A stretch of DNA of 64,000 nucleotides from Cymodocea nodosa. Lineage: Eukaryota; Streptophyta; Magnoliopsida; Alismatales; Cymodoceaceae. Under the pieces are notes generated by a model, which saw only the letters and a list, made by a program, of their open reading frames with translations, did no database searches and had not been told where the DNA came from. The position numbers and the translations under genes were made by a program. Positions within the stretch are counted from its first letter, which is position 1, and every line of letters begins with the position of its first letter. This document shows, one piece after another, positions 11,621 to 24,670 of this stretch. The stretch lies in the NCBI GenBank assembly GCA_036874045.1, contig CM072342.1, forward strand, positions 4,362,501-4,426,500, given 5' to 3'.

Positions 11621-12977
11621 CTAATTGGACTCCAACGACATCAACCCATTTGAGGGCGCCAAGGTATTATTCTTCTCTCTTTCTGGCGTCAAGTTTGTAC
11701 CCAGGGAGGGGTGAAGGACGAGAAGACTTTCAGGAGGAAGAGGGAGGAGAGAAGTTGCCAGCAGGCTCATGAATTTTGAGATCATGTTCTCTACTTTATT
11801 AAGGAGACTAAAAGCTTTGAAGCAAGTTCACAGGAAATGCCTTGGCCAAGATGGCATTGGAGACAAAGGTGGACAATGTTTTCCACAGGATCACTGATTT
11901 ACCTTGGCATGTCTTCGGTATTTGGAAACTTGATTCAATGGTATCATTTCTAACCATCGGTGCAGGTCTCCTTGAGTCTCGATCAGTGTTAGTTTGCTTA
12001 TTTGTTTTGCTTTGGGTGGAACTTTGATCTAATCTTTTCTATCTTTAGCTTTTTTATCTTTGAACCTTCGTCTCGTAAATATATCAAAAAGGGTTCATTT
12101 GTCAATCGAATTTTTATGTAATCTTATAAAAATAAAATTAGTATTTATTGTTTATATCGAGCAGAAGGGAAAAAAGAAGAAGAAAAGAATGAAAATTTTT
12201 CATTTTTTTTGTTCTACCGTTGGATGGAATAGAATAGTAAGACAGGTCTATTATTGTTCTGCTTCTGTTATAGTATTATTCTTCGTCTACAGACATCTAA
12301 ATTTTTATGTTTAATATCTTATAGAAATAATAATTAATTTTATATTTTTTTGTTGTTGAGTATTTAAAATAATTTATTAAATTTAATTTTGTAATATTAG
12401 ATATTTGATTTACAAGAAAAATAGCGACATAATAAGAAGTGATGAATCCAAATCTGTTCAAATAATTTATAGTAAAATAAAATGATATATAAAGATAAAT
12501 AAGAAATATCAGATTTTAAACAATCATTAGTGCTCGACCGACGTCACGTTACGAATGGGAAAAAAATCATCACCATTGTTTTCACGAGACGGCTGTTCTA
12601 ATCTTACCTACCCAAAGTGGCGGCTTAGGAAAGATGAATCTTTTTTAGATAAAATTTAATAATAAAAGTAACTTATATTATATCAAAACCTCAATTTATA
12701 AAAATTATATTATAAATTAAGAAATTATATAATTATAGAATAAATATAAAGAAAAAGACGACGCCACCACATTCATTTGGATTAAATGGTGTGAAATCTT
12801 CCTGCGATCGCTACGAAGAAGGTGATTTGTCAGGAAGCCAGTGGTAACAGGAAGGCATACGATCGCAGGATCTTCGTTGTTAATCCATCGTCACCTCGAT
12901 TTTTCGGAAGAACTGCGGTCCGGCTTGCCCTTCCCTTCGATCGGAACTTCCCGATTTGCTCCCGTCGTCGGCCGTCC
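11621..12977. other. Upstream region of the AAR3-like gene
   Basis: Mostly AT-rich spacer. At about 12536-12555 there is GACGTCACGTT, containing ACGT cores of the kind bound by plant bZIP factors. From about 12800 the GC content rises, and the open frame continues without an ATG until 12978. This is the likely 5' UTR. Confidence 0.4.
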
Positions 12978-15900
12978 ATGGACAGCTTGAATCCGCACGC
13001 GCAATTTCGGCAGCCGTCTTTCTTCAAGATCTATGCAGAATATTGCGGTACATACGATCCATTACCTTGTCTTCTCTTCTACTCCCTGCTCGCTTCTTCT
13101 TCACTTCCTTTTGTTTTACTCGTGAACGCCTTAATTATACATGAATTAGAGAGGTTGTTGTTCTTCACCTCCTAGTTATTGAAATTTCTGATTTATCATG
13201 GACAACCTTTTGTTCCTTCTGCTGGGGCTTAGGTTATAATCATAATAATTTCTGATTGACCTTTGCCTTTTTTGTTTTCTAATGCAGAGATTATATCGCA
13301 TACGCAAAGCGAGGTTTCAAAAGCACGGTTGGTCACACTTTCCAAGTCGCTGGACTCTACATTTTCCACAAGGCAAGTATGTTTATATGTATATATGCGC
13401 AATTCACGGTTATCCCATGCACTAAATACATATGCAATCGACAAAAAAAAACCTAGTGAGGAATTATTTTATTGATATAGATTTTTTTTCTTCCCTTGTG
13501 TACATTTTCAACGTCATTCAAGTTAGCAGCCTTGTTGCTTGGAGATCTTTGAAGTGAACATAATTTCATCTTTAAAGACATTCCAGAACTTTTGCAATAT
13601 AAAATGGGCAAACATCGAGACTACCATTATCACAAAAACCACCCACTTCATTTCCACCTCTTTGACAGGGACTTCCAAGACTCAAGTTTGTAATGGAGCA
13701 AGTTTTCAAACCGAATTGAAGAAACACTGATGTCTAACTATAAGGTGCTTCATTGAAAATGCCTTAATCCTAGTCCTCATTTCATCTTTTTCTGTGAGAT
13801 TCATGCCATTAATGGCAATCAACCCTATGTGGCTATTCATCTACACCCATTTGCAAAATTATGGAAAAAATCTGTGTTGCAATCCAAGTATTCAACATGT
13901 AAATGATTTTTTTCCACCATTTGGAGCTCAAATTTGACTGATCCCAGACTTCACATTCAAGCTGCACCAAGTAAATGATGAGTCCTTGTCTAATTTCCGC
14001 TATCTTTACTTCAAAGACCCTGCAGCCTAATAGATGCAACTTAAATAATCAACCACCTACTTTTTGAGCTTAGGGCTTTTAATATGTGAACAATATTTCC
14101 ATTTTAGCTTCATTGAATGTGTCAATTACCCCAATGTAATAATTAATCTGTTTTCCTTGCATGTTCAATAGAAATCATTTAACATCATTCCTAACTTGTT
14201 TTAATTTTCAATCAGAATTTCTTTTGAATGAAAGGAATTAGTATATCTAAAAGCTTTTCTCTATTGTGCATTCTATGCAAGTATTGTTTGTGCTGGTAAT
14301 CTTAGTCTTGTATGCCTTATTTTATACCAAATTGAACATTATTTCCAATATTTTTGTCAGTGATACAATCTTCAATAATCTTGGCAAGCTCATGTCGCAT
14401 CTTGACTTTTCTGTAAGTCTATTTTTCTACCTCCTGAAAGAATGTCTCTGAGTTCTATATGTGAAAACTATAAATTGAAGGGCAATTTTTACCTGATGTT
14501 TCTGACTAACTTTTTAGGTAGATTCTCATCAGTTCTTGTGCTTCTACAATTTTGTCTTTTTCGTATGCCGTGAGAAGGGACAAAAGAGTATCCGTGAGAC
14601 TTTTGTTTCCATTGAAATATTCACAGAATCTGTTCTCTTCTTTCTTAAGATTTTATGTTTTGAAACAACTCTCATTTGGTATCTTATCTTTATGTACTCC
14701 AGCTGTTGACAGGGCTATAAAAGCTTGGAAACTGGTTCTGCCTGGACGATTTCGATTACTTAACCAATGGTGTGCATTTGTAGAGGTATTGTTTTTATTT
14801 TTATTTGTCAACACTAGCGTTTTATGTACTAGTATGCTCTTGATCAAGTCTATTCTTAATATGAGACTGAAGATAGTCGACTAGTTAGTAAGAGAATGTC
14901 AACAATTATTGCATTTTAGTTTCTTGCTTGATATCAAGAAATTTCAGCACTTAATTGTTTAATTGTTGATGAACTGATTCATCGGGAATAGTTGCTTCAA
15001 CAAAAAATGCATGAAGTTTTGTTGAAATGATATGGTGATAATTCTGTTTATCTTATGAAGGCTATTCAACATTTAGTAATAACAACAATTTGAGTCATAA
15101 TCTTACTATATGAGATTGAATACATGAATGTTTTTCTTTCAGATATTTCTATCTATCGGCAAGTCTTTAATTAAATTGCATAAATTTAAATTTTTTTGTT
15201 AGAGATAATTGTCCAAAAAGATTAACCTTTGTTTTAATTGATAAGATATATATACATATACAAAAATGTAATTGGGTTGTAATGAGCTTAGTTAAACATA
15301 TAGACCTAAACTAATAATATAATACTTCAATACCTCCCCTCAAGTTGGAGTATAAACATCCAAGAGCTCCAACTTGTTACATAATTCATTAAATACATTT
15401 ACACTAAGACCTTTAGTAAATATAGTTGCTAATTATTGAGAAGATCTAGTATAAGGAGTGAAGATAATTCTAGCAACCACAAGTTCTTGAATATAGTGAT
15501 AATCAACCTCAATATGCTTAGTTTGTTTATAGAATGTATAATTACTAGAGATATAAATTGCTGTCTGATTATCATAATACATGTGCATAAGCAAATGCAC
15601 CTGAATACCAAGTTCCATTAATAAGTATCTGAGTCAAACCATTTCACTAGTTGTTTGTGACATGGACTTGTATTTTGTATTAGATTTGGATACCATGTTT
15701 TGTTTCTTACTTTACTAAGTTATCAGATTTCTGCGTACATAAATACAATAATCAGAAGTAGATTTTGATATCTGGAGTCAAAATAGGCTTCTACTTGTAG
15801 ATGTCCATTTCTAGAGTAAATCAAACCCTTACTAGGATTCCCTTTTATGTAAGAGAGAATCCTAATAGCTCCATTCTAGTGCACTTCTTTTGGTTCTTGC

Positions 15901-18900
15901 ATAAATTGACTTAATAAGCTAATAACATAAGAAACATCTAGATGAATAACCGTGAGATATATAAGTTTTTCGATCAACTTGTGATATTTCCTAACATCTT
16001 GAAAAGATCAAAATCAATATCCCAAAAAGGTGGATTCAACTTCATAAGTATAGACTCAGGTTTGAATCCCAAAAGTTCAATTTCTTCTAACAAATCTAGT
16101 GCATATTTTCTCTGGGAAAGATATAATTTGTCTCTTTTATAAGCAAACTCTATACTCAAGAAAGACCTTGGTTTGCTTATATCTTTGATAGCAAAATATT
16201 GCTATTAGTTAAAATTTAGTATTTAGAATATCTATTATGTCAATATTAGTTAGCAAGATATCATCCACATAAATAGTTAGAATGACATAACCTATAAAAC
16301 TTTTTCTAATAAACATAGAAGGATCTACTAGGCACCTTTTAAAACTATGTTGTAACATTTCAAAACTGAATTTATCAAATCAAGCTTGTGGACTTTATTT
16401 TAGTTTATAAATAACCTTTTGAAGTAAATATACTATATTCTCTCTCTAAGCAACATATCTTGAATGTTGTTCTATAAATACTTTCTTATCTAGGTCACTA
16501 TAAAGAAAAGCATTGGGAACATCTGCAAACATCAAGTTGAGAGAGATTCCAACCATTATTTATAGTCACAAAAAGAATAACTCAAATAGAGTTTAAATGA
16601 ACAACAAGGGAAAAGGTCTTCACATAATTCATACCATAAGTTTGAGTAAAACTTGAACAATGAGACAAACTTTACGGCAATTTAAACAACCATCTGGTTT
16701 CCATTTGATAGTGAAAGCCTAATGACAATTAACAACAGTAGCACCTTCAAGTTGAGCCATCAATTGCCATGTACCGCACACAATCAATGCTTGCATTTCC
16801 TCATTTATAGCAAACTTCCAATGTGGAAGGATAAGTGTCTCATGATAAGTCTTAGGAATAGATTTAAATAATAAGGAAATGACAAATTAACGATATGAAG
16901 GACCAAGTGAATCATAGGTAATATAAGTAGAAAGAAGATGTGTAGTGAAAGAATGTGCACTTGTGTGGTGGATTTACAGAAGAAGGTTGGTCTAACTGTG
17001 AAGATGTCTCTAAAGTAGATGACTTTTGTTGTTGATGATAAACCTACAAGGCTTATGTTGTAGAAGGTATACTATTTGGTGGGACACTCATTGGGATAGG
17101 AACCTAAGTACGAGAAATACAAAGTGGCTAAGGAAGAGGATCTTAGGAAGGAGAAGACAATAGACTATCAAAATAGTGTGTACCCTTAAGAAGATGGACA
17201 TCAGTAGATATAAAATACTTGTGAGTAGGAGGGTGGAAGTAACAATAACCTTCTTATATATGAGAATAACTAACAAAGATGCACTTGAAAGATTGAGGCA
17301 CAAATTTATCCAATCCTAGTAAAAATTCTTAACAAAGATGATAGAACCAAAAACACAAGGCAAGGAAAAGAGCTTGTGTTAAGGGGAGAGCTGCCTTAAC
17401 AGACCTTCACCTCCACATAGAGAAAATGACATTCGATTAATGAGAAAAGAGATAGTAAGAATCACATCAAACCATAGGTAAGTAGGAACATGTATTTCAA
17501 ATACAAGGATGCAAACAACATCAAGGAGATGACAATGTTTGTGCTTGACAATACTATTCTAATAAGATGTATGTGGACACATGGTCTAATGAAAAATGTC
17601 ACGATTAGCACAAAGAGATTGAGCATTAGTTTGCAAGAATTCTAAAGCATTATCTATATGAAAGATTTTAGATATAACAACAAATTGATTTTGAATTTTA
17701 TTAGAAAAGGTATGGATTACATTAGAGATATGGTGCCTATCTTTTAGTAAATAGTCTTAAGATACATGGGAAAACTCATCAACAAATCCAATATGTTAAC
17801 AATAGCTAGTGATAGAAAATGAGACGAATCCTATATATCACTAGTAATAACTTCTAACAAACTAGAATAAGAAGACAACTCAACTTTTATAAGTGGTATG
17901 AAAATGTTTTCCTAGAATACAATATTAACATAACACAAACAACAATGAAATCCAAGGGAGAGCTTCTTAAAGCTTATGAAACAAAAGATGACCCAATTGA
18001 TGATGCCATAAAATGGATGGATCACTAGATGTTGCAGGAGAGGCAATCTCACAAGGAATATCATCTTTGTCTAGGATATATACTTCATTTCCATGATCAT
18101 GGCTCAAATCAATCTTCTTCCCTATCTATAAATCTTGAAAGATATAGTAAAAGGAGAAAAAAGTGATAGAACAATAAAATTGTTTAATTAAGACACTAAT
18201 AGATAAAAGATTGATAGAAAAGTCAGGAACAAATAAAACTTTGTTATTATGAAGTTGAGAGGTAGTTGGAATAGTGCCTTCACTAAGAACTTGACAACTT
18301 TGTCCATTGCCTAAAGCAACAGAATGAAAGTTGGAAAGCTTAATAAAGTGTGTAAAGAGGGACTTAGTGCTTGTCATATGCTAAGAAGCACCTAAATTAA
18401 TAATCTAAGACATATTAGAGGTAAGGGAAGAAGAAGTTATACTAGAGAAAAAGGCATTGGCAGAAGTTTGTTTGGCTTGTAAGAGAAGTCACTTGTCATA
18501 ATCATGTCGAGAAATGATTACTTGCTTCTAAGATGAGTTGACAGTGGTAGGAAGAATATTTGACAAAGCTTAAGATGTAAGGGAAGCTAGAGCAACAAGT
18601 GGAGTCATTTGACTTGGCTAACGAAATTTCACCTAATAGTAGTTGGATGGATGATTTTGACACCTACAATGCTCACAGGGTTTATGGTTTCTCCATGCAA
18701 AGCATCCTCGACCACACACACCAGAGTCATCAATTGTAGAGTGCAAGGTAGACACGTTAGATGTTAGGATTGATGTGGTGGTGGAAATATGGAAGACAAA
18801 GTTGCAAGTAGTCTGGAGTGAAGGGACTGAGTCACCACTAAGAATATGACCTTAGATTTGGGTAGATAGATTAGGGTGCAAGTTGGAAAGAAAGATAGCA

Positions 18901-21900
18901 ACAATAAGTTCTTCTCGATGGCAACGCATTGTCACCATATTGTTAGCCAAATGTTGGTAGATGTTTAGTTCATCAAGAAATGACTTCAACCCATTGTAAT
19001 ATTCATGAATGGTGCGATTAGCTTGCTGGTGGGAGAACAACTTGGCATAAATGTCACAAACATGGGTAATGTCATTGTCATTGCTATAGGTTGCATGTAA
19101 TGTCTCTCAAATACACTTCACCAAACAAAACTTAGAAATGTTGTAGGTGATATTGTCCTTGATGCTAGCAATCAACCAAGAAATCACTGCACAATCAGTA
19201 GCATACCACACAGTGTAGTTTGTAGCCTTCATGTTGGGTGGACCATCGCAGAGGTGATGTTCTTTCATGTGGGTGTCTGGGAAAGTTTCAAATGCACTCA
19301 CCCATAATGATAATTGTTTGTATTGAGTTTAATGCTCATTGTAGTGAGTTTTGAAGTTCATTCATTTTTAGAAGACTCTATGAAAGTCATGACAGAAGTG
19401 CAGCAGATGAATTGTCACTAGAGAAGAAGACAAAGTTGCCGAGGTGGTAGCAAAGAGGGTGATGAACTGTTGTTAGAGAAGAAGGGGCCAAACGGTTATA
19501 GAGAGGGCAAGATGGTTATGTTTGGTACCATGTTAGAGATAATTGCCCAAAAAGATTAACCTTAGTATTTTAACCAAGCTACCTTAGTTGATTTTCTTTT
19601 ATCTTTAATAAGTGCAACTCCTACACTTTTCCTAATAAAATTGTTTTTAAGTTTATCTCTTATAATATTACTACCTATTCATCTAAATATATGCATCTCA
19701 GCAACATTAACGTTTTGTATATGTTCATACTTTACAACCTAGCATTTTGTACCATAAAGTACATTAGGTGAATAATAATTTTATAAAATTTTCTTTTTAA
19801 TTTTAAGGGTATCCTATAATTTTTTTCATTACTAATTATAGATCCTAAGTATTTAAAATTTTTACTTCTATGAATCTTGTGATCATCTAAGTATATACTT
19901 TCATTATGATTCCTACTTTCATTGAATTTACATTATATATGTTCAAATTTTGATCTATTTAATTTGAATTCTTTGGACTTTAAAGTGCCTCTTCATAATT
20001 CTAATTTAAAACTAATTCTTAACTTACTTTCATTAACTAAAATTATGTTATAAGCAAACAACAGACATCAAGGTATTTTTCTTTGAATTTTCTTAGTTAT
20101 TTCATCCATGACCGAGGTGAATAGATATGGACTTAAAGAGGATTCTTGATGTAAACCTATGACTATAAGAAAGTCCCTAGTTTCCTTTTTTATAGTTTTA
20201 ACATTAGTAACTACTTTTTCATAATATCAATATATCCTATTAGTATTTCTTTTCTTTTAAAATGCATTACAATAGGTTTTTAGGTACTTATCATAAGCTT
20301 ATTCTATATCAATGAAAATCATATAAAGGTCCTTTTCTTAATTCTAAGATTTTTTATTAGTTGTATAAATAAATGAATAGTTTCGATTGTTTACCTACTT
20401 AGCATAAACTCAAATTAATTTTTTGTGATTTTAGTTATGTCTTAGTTTTTATTCAATTACCCTTTTTTTATAATTTTATAGTATGACTCATTAACTTAAT
20501 ACCATGATAATTATTACGATTTTGTATGTCTTTCTTATTCTTAAATATAGGTATTTAAGAATTTTTTTTCTATTCATCGAACATATTTTTTGCCTTTAAA
20601 ATTATCTTAAAAAATTTTGTTAACCACTTAATCTCTACTTCACCCATACAATTTTATACTTCAATAGGAATACCATATGGTCTAATAATTTTCTCACATT
20701 TCATTTTCTTAATAGCTTCTTCTACCTCTAAATTACTTATTCTTCTAAAATATCTATAATTTGTATCTTTTGTATTACTACTCAACTTTTGCATGTAAGA
20801 GTTTTTCATGGTAGACTCATTAAAAAGTTTACTAAAATACCTACACCATCTATTTTTTATTTCATGTTTTTTATTAAAACTCTACCACCATTGTCTTTAA
20901 TACACTTAAATCTCTAGATTTTCTTTCTCTAGCCTTAGCAAATTTATATATTTTATTTTTTTCTTGTTTATGTTCAATTTATCGTATAATTCCTTATAAA
21001 CCTTATTTTTAACTTCACTAACAGTGCTCTTAGCATTTTTTTTGTTGACTTATAGGTTAACAAAGGCATCCTTTCTTTTCTTGTCATCTTTTGTAGGCTA
21101 ATAATTTCTGTTGCCATTTGAAACAGAAAAATCAACGCTATAATATATCTGAAGATACTTGGCAGCAATTGTTGGCGTTCAGTCGATGTGTATATGAGGA
21201 TCTTGATGGGTATGATCCGAAAGGTAATATTCTTACTTTATAATTATAACAAATGTTGGATTGTTTCATTAAGTTGCTTAGGACATTAAGTTGAATGCTA
21301 ATTGTTTTGCCACTTGAAATGCTTCTTATTTTGGTACCTTTTTATCTTTGCAGGAATATTCTCATATGAGAAAATGAGGATAAAACTTGCATACTTATAA
21401 TGAGACTTTTACTAAGAGCCAATTAATTTTAAATTACATGTTTATAATTCAACATGATATCAAAGATATTTCCACTTATAATTAATTATATTTGAATTAT
21501 ATATCTACATATCAACATGGTATCATAGTAAAAAGCGATCTACTAGACACAAGTCCTCACACATCCATCTGACTAAAACGTGGATACTCGTAAGTCGTAA
21601 GTCTAAAAGTTCATAAATCATAAATGAGGATGAAAATTAGGTAGTCTGAAGAAAAATGAGGACAATATTTGCATATATATAGCAAGAGGTTTCTTCACTT
21701 TGAACCAACTGTTTTAAGTTGAATCTTTCAACAATTTAATAAGATTGAATTATGTTTACATGTGTAGGGAGAGAGAGAGAGCAAATTATCAGATGAGACT
21801 TGTCTCATCTTGTTAATTTAAGATCATTGATAAAGTAAAACCTACTTTTAAAAAGTAGAAAGAAAAGTCACGACATGCATGAACGTCATTCCCCTTCTCT

Positions 21901-24007
21901 TGAATGCCCCAATGGCATGAAACTGGGACTCTGGTCAAAACCATTGCCACGTCAATCTGTATATATTGGATGCCTGAATGTGTCATTGTCAAGTAGATGT
22001 GCTTCCCAATTAATTGCCTATATCAACCAATAGTACACATCTGATGCTTCATCATATAAGGCTGGGTTCTGATCAATGAGAGTACTTTCTAGTTTGCATG
22101 TAGTGAGATCTGTCTCCTGTAGAAGATTAAGAACATACTTTCTCTAAGATAGTATGATCTTAACGAATCCAATTGGAAAAATAACTTTCATAATTTGGAA
22201 TGTTTTGTTTTTAGAAGTGTAACATTTCATCACTGAACAAAAGATGGTTTTCAAGTGGTGTTTTTTTTTTCTAAGAAGTGCAACGAAAATTCTTATTTCA
22301 GAAAAATAACTAAATTCCAGTAGCAAGACAACCCCAGAGACCTATCAAAAATATACAATAGCCAATTAAGAAGGGTAGCCACCCAGGATTTGAAGAAATA
22401 CACAACTCGGCTCAAAATTACCAGTGATTTTGAATGACTATATATCTGTCAATATCTGATTGATTTGTCCAAGGTATACCTAAATAAAAATTTGTAATTG
22501 ATGTTTTGTAGGCCATTTAATTTTCTTTTTCTGAAATCACTTTTCATTGTCGTGGTCTGTTGTAACGTGCAATATTGTAGTAAAACTGTAGTTTCACTGT
22601 TTTTTTGCAGGTGCTTGGCCTGTTCTTATTGATGACTTTGTTGAGCACATGTACAGGTCTGATTTTTCCTTGCCATAACTTCTTACAAAATATGCTTTGT
22701 GATTTATTGTTCAGTCATTGCTTATACATTCCTTTAATACTTGTGGAATATGCTTGATTTTTTCTCTTTGTTTTCCCATCTATAAAATTTTCATGTCGTT
22801 CACACCCCTTGACCATTTATTACTGTCCTACACACTTTGGTAGCTGATAGTCACGTAGATATATAAATTATGCTCTTTTTTGTATCATTATTAAACCAGA
22901 TTTATATTGTATGCTTCTTTGTAAGTGTAATTTTACATGTTAGACTAGGTGATGGCGTACTTTGACTGGAAGATTGATGTTTCTTTTGCTGATTCCAAAG
23001 TGTCGAAGATGTTTATTTAATTAAAAAAGGAAGCTATGGTTAAAAGTCTTTATTGAGAGAAGCAGGTGAAATCTTATTCTGGTCTGATAATAATAATTAC
23101 ATTCAGAGTTAGATATAATTAAATACAGCCCATGTTCTTAGATAAAAGCTGAACCTATATTAATTATTATTAATTACAAAGCACAACATTAATTAATATA
23201 GGGTTAGATACCTTAACAAAATGGTCATTTATGTGATGCGGTGTTCTATATTTATTTGGCAAAATCATACAATGTGAGAAGTGTGGTCAGTATTGCATGA
23301 TGTTAAAAACCCAGTCGAATTGAATTAGCATATGGGTTATTTAAAATGTTGAAAAAAGGAATGAAAGAGATTATCTAGATGATTCTTTCAATTTAATAGT
23401 CGTTGATATAAAGTTACAAGGGATTAAATGGATGTTTCATAGATGTGGTTTAGTTTGCAAGTTTTACCCAGCATTTGACTTTATTTTCAAGCACAGCAAA
23501 ATGGAAATATGTACCCTCGATTCTGAAGGATATAAATTGAGATTCATTTTACTTTATTTTTCCCTAAATCACATTGCAGGACTGGTCGTTGTCGTGGTTG
23601 CAGCTCTCAAGATTTTTCTTGTGATTGTGGGGATACAGAAATACAATCATGTATTTCTAACACGCTTCGTGGTAATAATTTACGTACATAGGAAGGTTGG
23701 CATTGCGAGATTCTTTTTTTTAGTTTGCTAAACTTGTCTCCATGTTATTGTAACTTGATTTTCAGGACTAAAGCTACTTCCCGGGTCCAAGAGGAAATCT
23801 GCGCGAACATGCGAAGAAAAGGAAGAAATATCCTTCTTGGACGTGCCAACATCGACATCTTTCTCAACATATAAGCGAAGTTCGAAAAACTCGTGTGGTG
23901 GCATTAGCAGCTCACCTTGTGCGGTGGAAGATAGCCTATCGAAAGGAATTGATGGGAAACTTTCTACAAGCTGTGCCCTTCATTACCGCAAGCAGAGAAA
24001 AGTTTAG
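12978..24007 (+). CDS. AAR3: AAR3 / DCN1-like (PONY domain) protein
   Basis: DCN1-like proteins help attach NEDD8 to cullins. Plant AAR3 (ANTI-AUXIN-RESISTANT 3) is the member with a C-terminal extension, acting in auxin response. Nine exons join in consistent phase: 12978-13047, 13288-13372, 14361-14412, 14518-14593, 14703-14785, 21127-21223, 22611-22656, 23580-23671, 23766-24007, giving 280 aa. The PONY core runs from about residue 50 to 169, with AIKAWKLVLPGRFRLLNQWC (about 99-118), NISEDTWQQLLAFSRC and DPKGAWPVLIDDFVEHM. The tail (170-280) is rich in Cys and Ser. The start is the first in-frame ATG (MDSLN), although the frame is open further upstream. Intron 2 needs a GC donor (AG/GCAAGT). 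Intron 5 is 6.3 kb and contains a copia element and a LINE. No broken exon was seen, so the gene looks functional. Confidence 0.92.
15197..19575 (-). mobile_element. Degenerate Ty1/copia retrotransposon in AAR3 intron 5
   Basis: The element lies antisense to AAR3. Its 3' LTR is short (15197 to about 15329) and is preceded on the minus strand by the purine run GAGGGGAGG. The same terminal words (plus strand TGTTAGAGATAATTG, then CCAAAAAGATTAACCTT) reappear at 19531, next to a TGGTACCAAAC primer-site-like sequence. There the second LTR is cut after about 45 bp, where LINE sequence begins. The order gag, protease, reverse transcriptase, RNase H on the minus strand is that of Ty1/copia. No target duplication can be tested because one LTR is truncated. 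Confidence 0.85.
15433..19301 (-). pseudogene. copia gag-pol remnant
   Basis: Fragments in order on the minus strand: gag (19301-18852, with WYATDCAVISWL and ANRTIHEYYNGLKSF), a protease-region piece (18377-18126, HSVALGNGQSC and FVPDFSINLLS), reverse transcriptase with an intact YVDD box at 16271-16260, a downstream piece at 16159-15974 (LYLSQRKYALDLLEEI), and RNase H at 15618-15433 (YYDNQTAIYISSN, TKHIEVDYH). Many stops and frameshifts separate these pieces, so no active polyprotein is possible. Confidence 0.88.
19576..21110 (-). pseudogene. RTE-type LINE reverse transcriptase remnant
   Basis: Translated in mixed frames on the minus strand, this stretch shows the order of an RTE-clade plant LINE: a basic ARERKSRDL-like segment with 'KCIKDNGGRV' (about 20900), 'DLYMIFIDIE.AYDK' (about 20320), 'VIGLHQ.S.LSPYLF' (about 20150), 'IPRCLLFAYNIILVNE' (about 20060, a decayed FADD box), and 'KEFKLNRSKFE' (about 19960). 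Stops are frequent. The piece truncates the 5' LTR of the neighbouring copia element and reaches to within about 20 bp of AAR3 exon 6. Confidence 0.8.
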
Positions 24008-24670
24008 TATGTGTGAGGTTATCTTTGGTATAGGTCTTACATTACGGCACAGAGAAGATGTCTATATTTTTAGATGCTTGCTAAATATCGCTATGCTTTC
24101 TACTTTTGCAATATGTTTATTTCTCTATTTTTTTTATTCATTTTATCGTCCAGGTAATTCATCCCCTTTTGCATTTCCTCGGTGATGTAAAAACGTTTCG
24201 AGCTGTTCTTTGAAATTTCCTTAGCAGCTTCATATTGGGTGATGAGAATGAGAATGAATGAAGAACGTGTGAACAGAGATGGAGAACGATTGATGTTCTG
24301 TACATAATACTCTGTTGGTGCATTTTGTTAAATTAAAGTGTAATGTACCATCTTTATTGGTGGTAACTTTGCCGCAGGTGAGACTTTGTTTACAATGTGC
24401 ACTAGTGTATACCGTGCAACCACTGTGATAAAATCATGGGAAAAGGAATGATACAATCTCTTTTTCCGGATAAAATGTGAGGCAATTTGGTGGCTTTGGA
24501 AACCAGAGAGACATCCGCCTGTCCGAATGTTTCACGAGTGGTCTACATGTTAGCTCCTACCTTGCTTTTGCGTTGTCGCTTGGTAATTCTCATCTTGCCT
24601 CGGTTGAAAAAGGCAACCACTGGATATGTATGGTCATTGCTAAGAAAAAGTACGGGCAATGGTTGCTTCA
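24008..24670. other. Convergent intergenic space between AAR3 and CslA-a
   Basis: This holds the 3' UTRs of two convergent genes. From about 24227 the sequence is similar to 30361-30836, that is, it belongs to the duplicated CslA unit. No other gene is seen. Confidence 0.6.
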
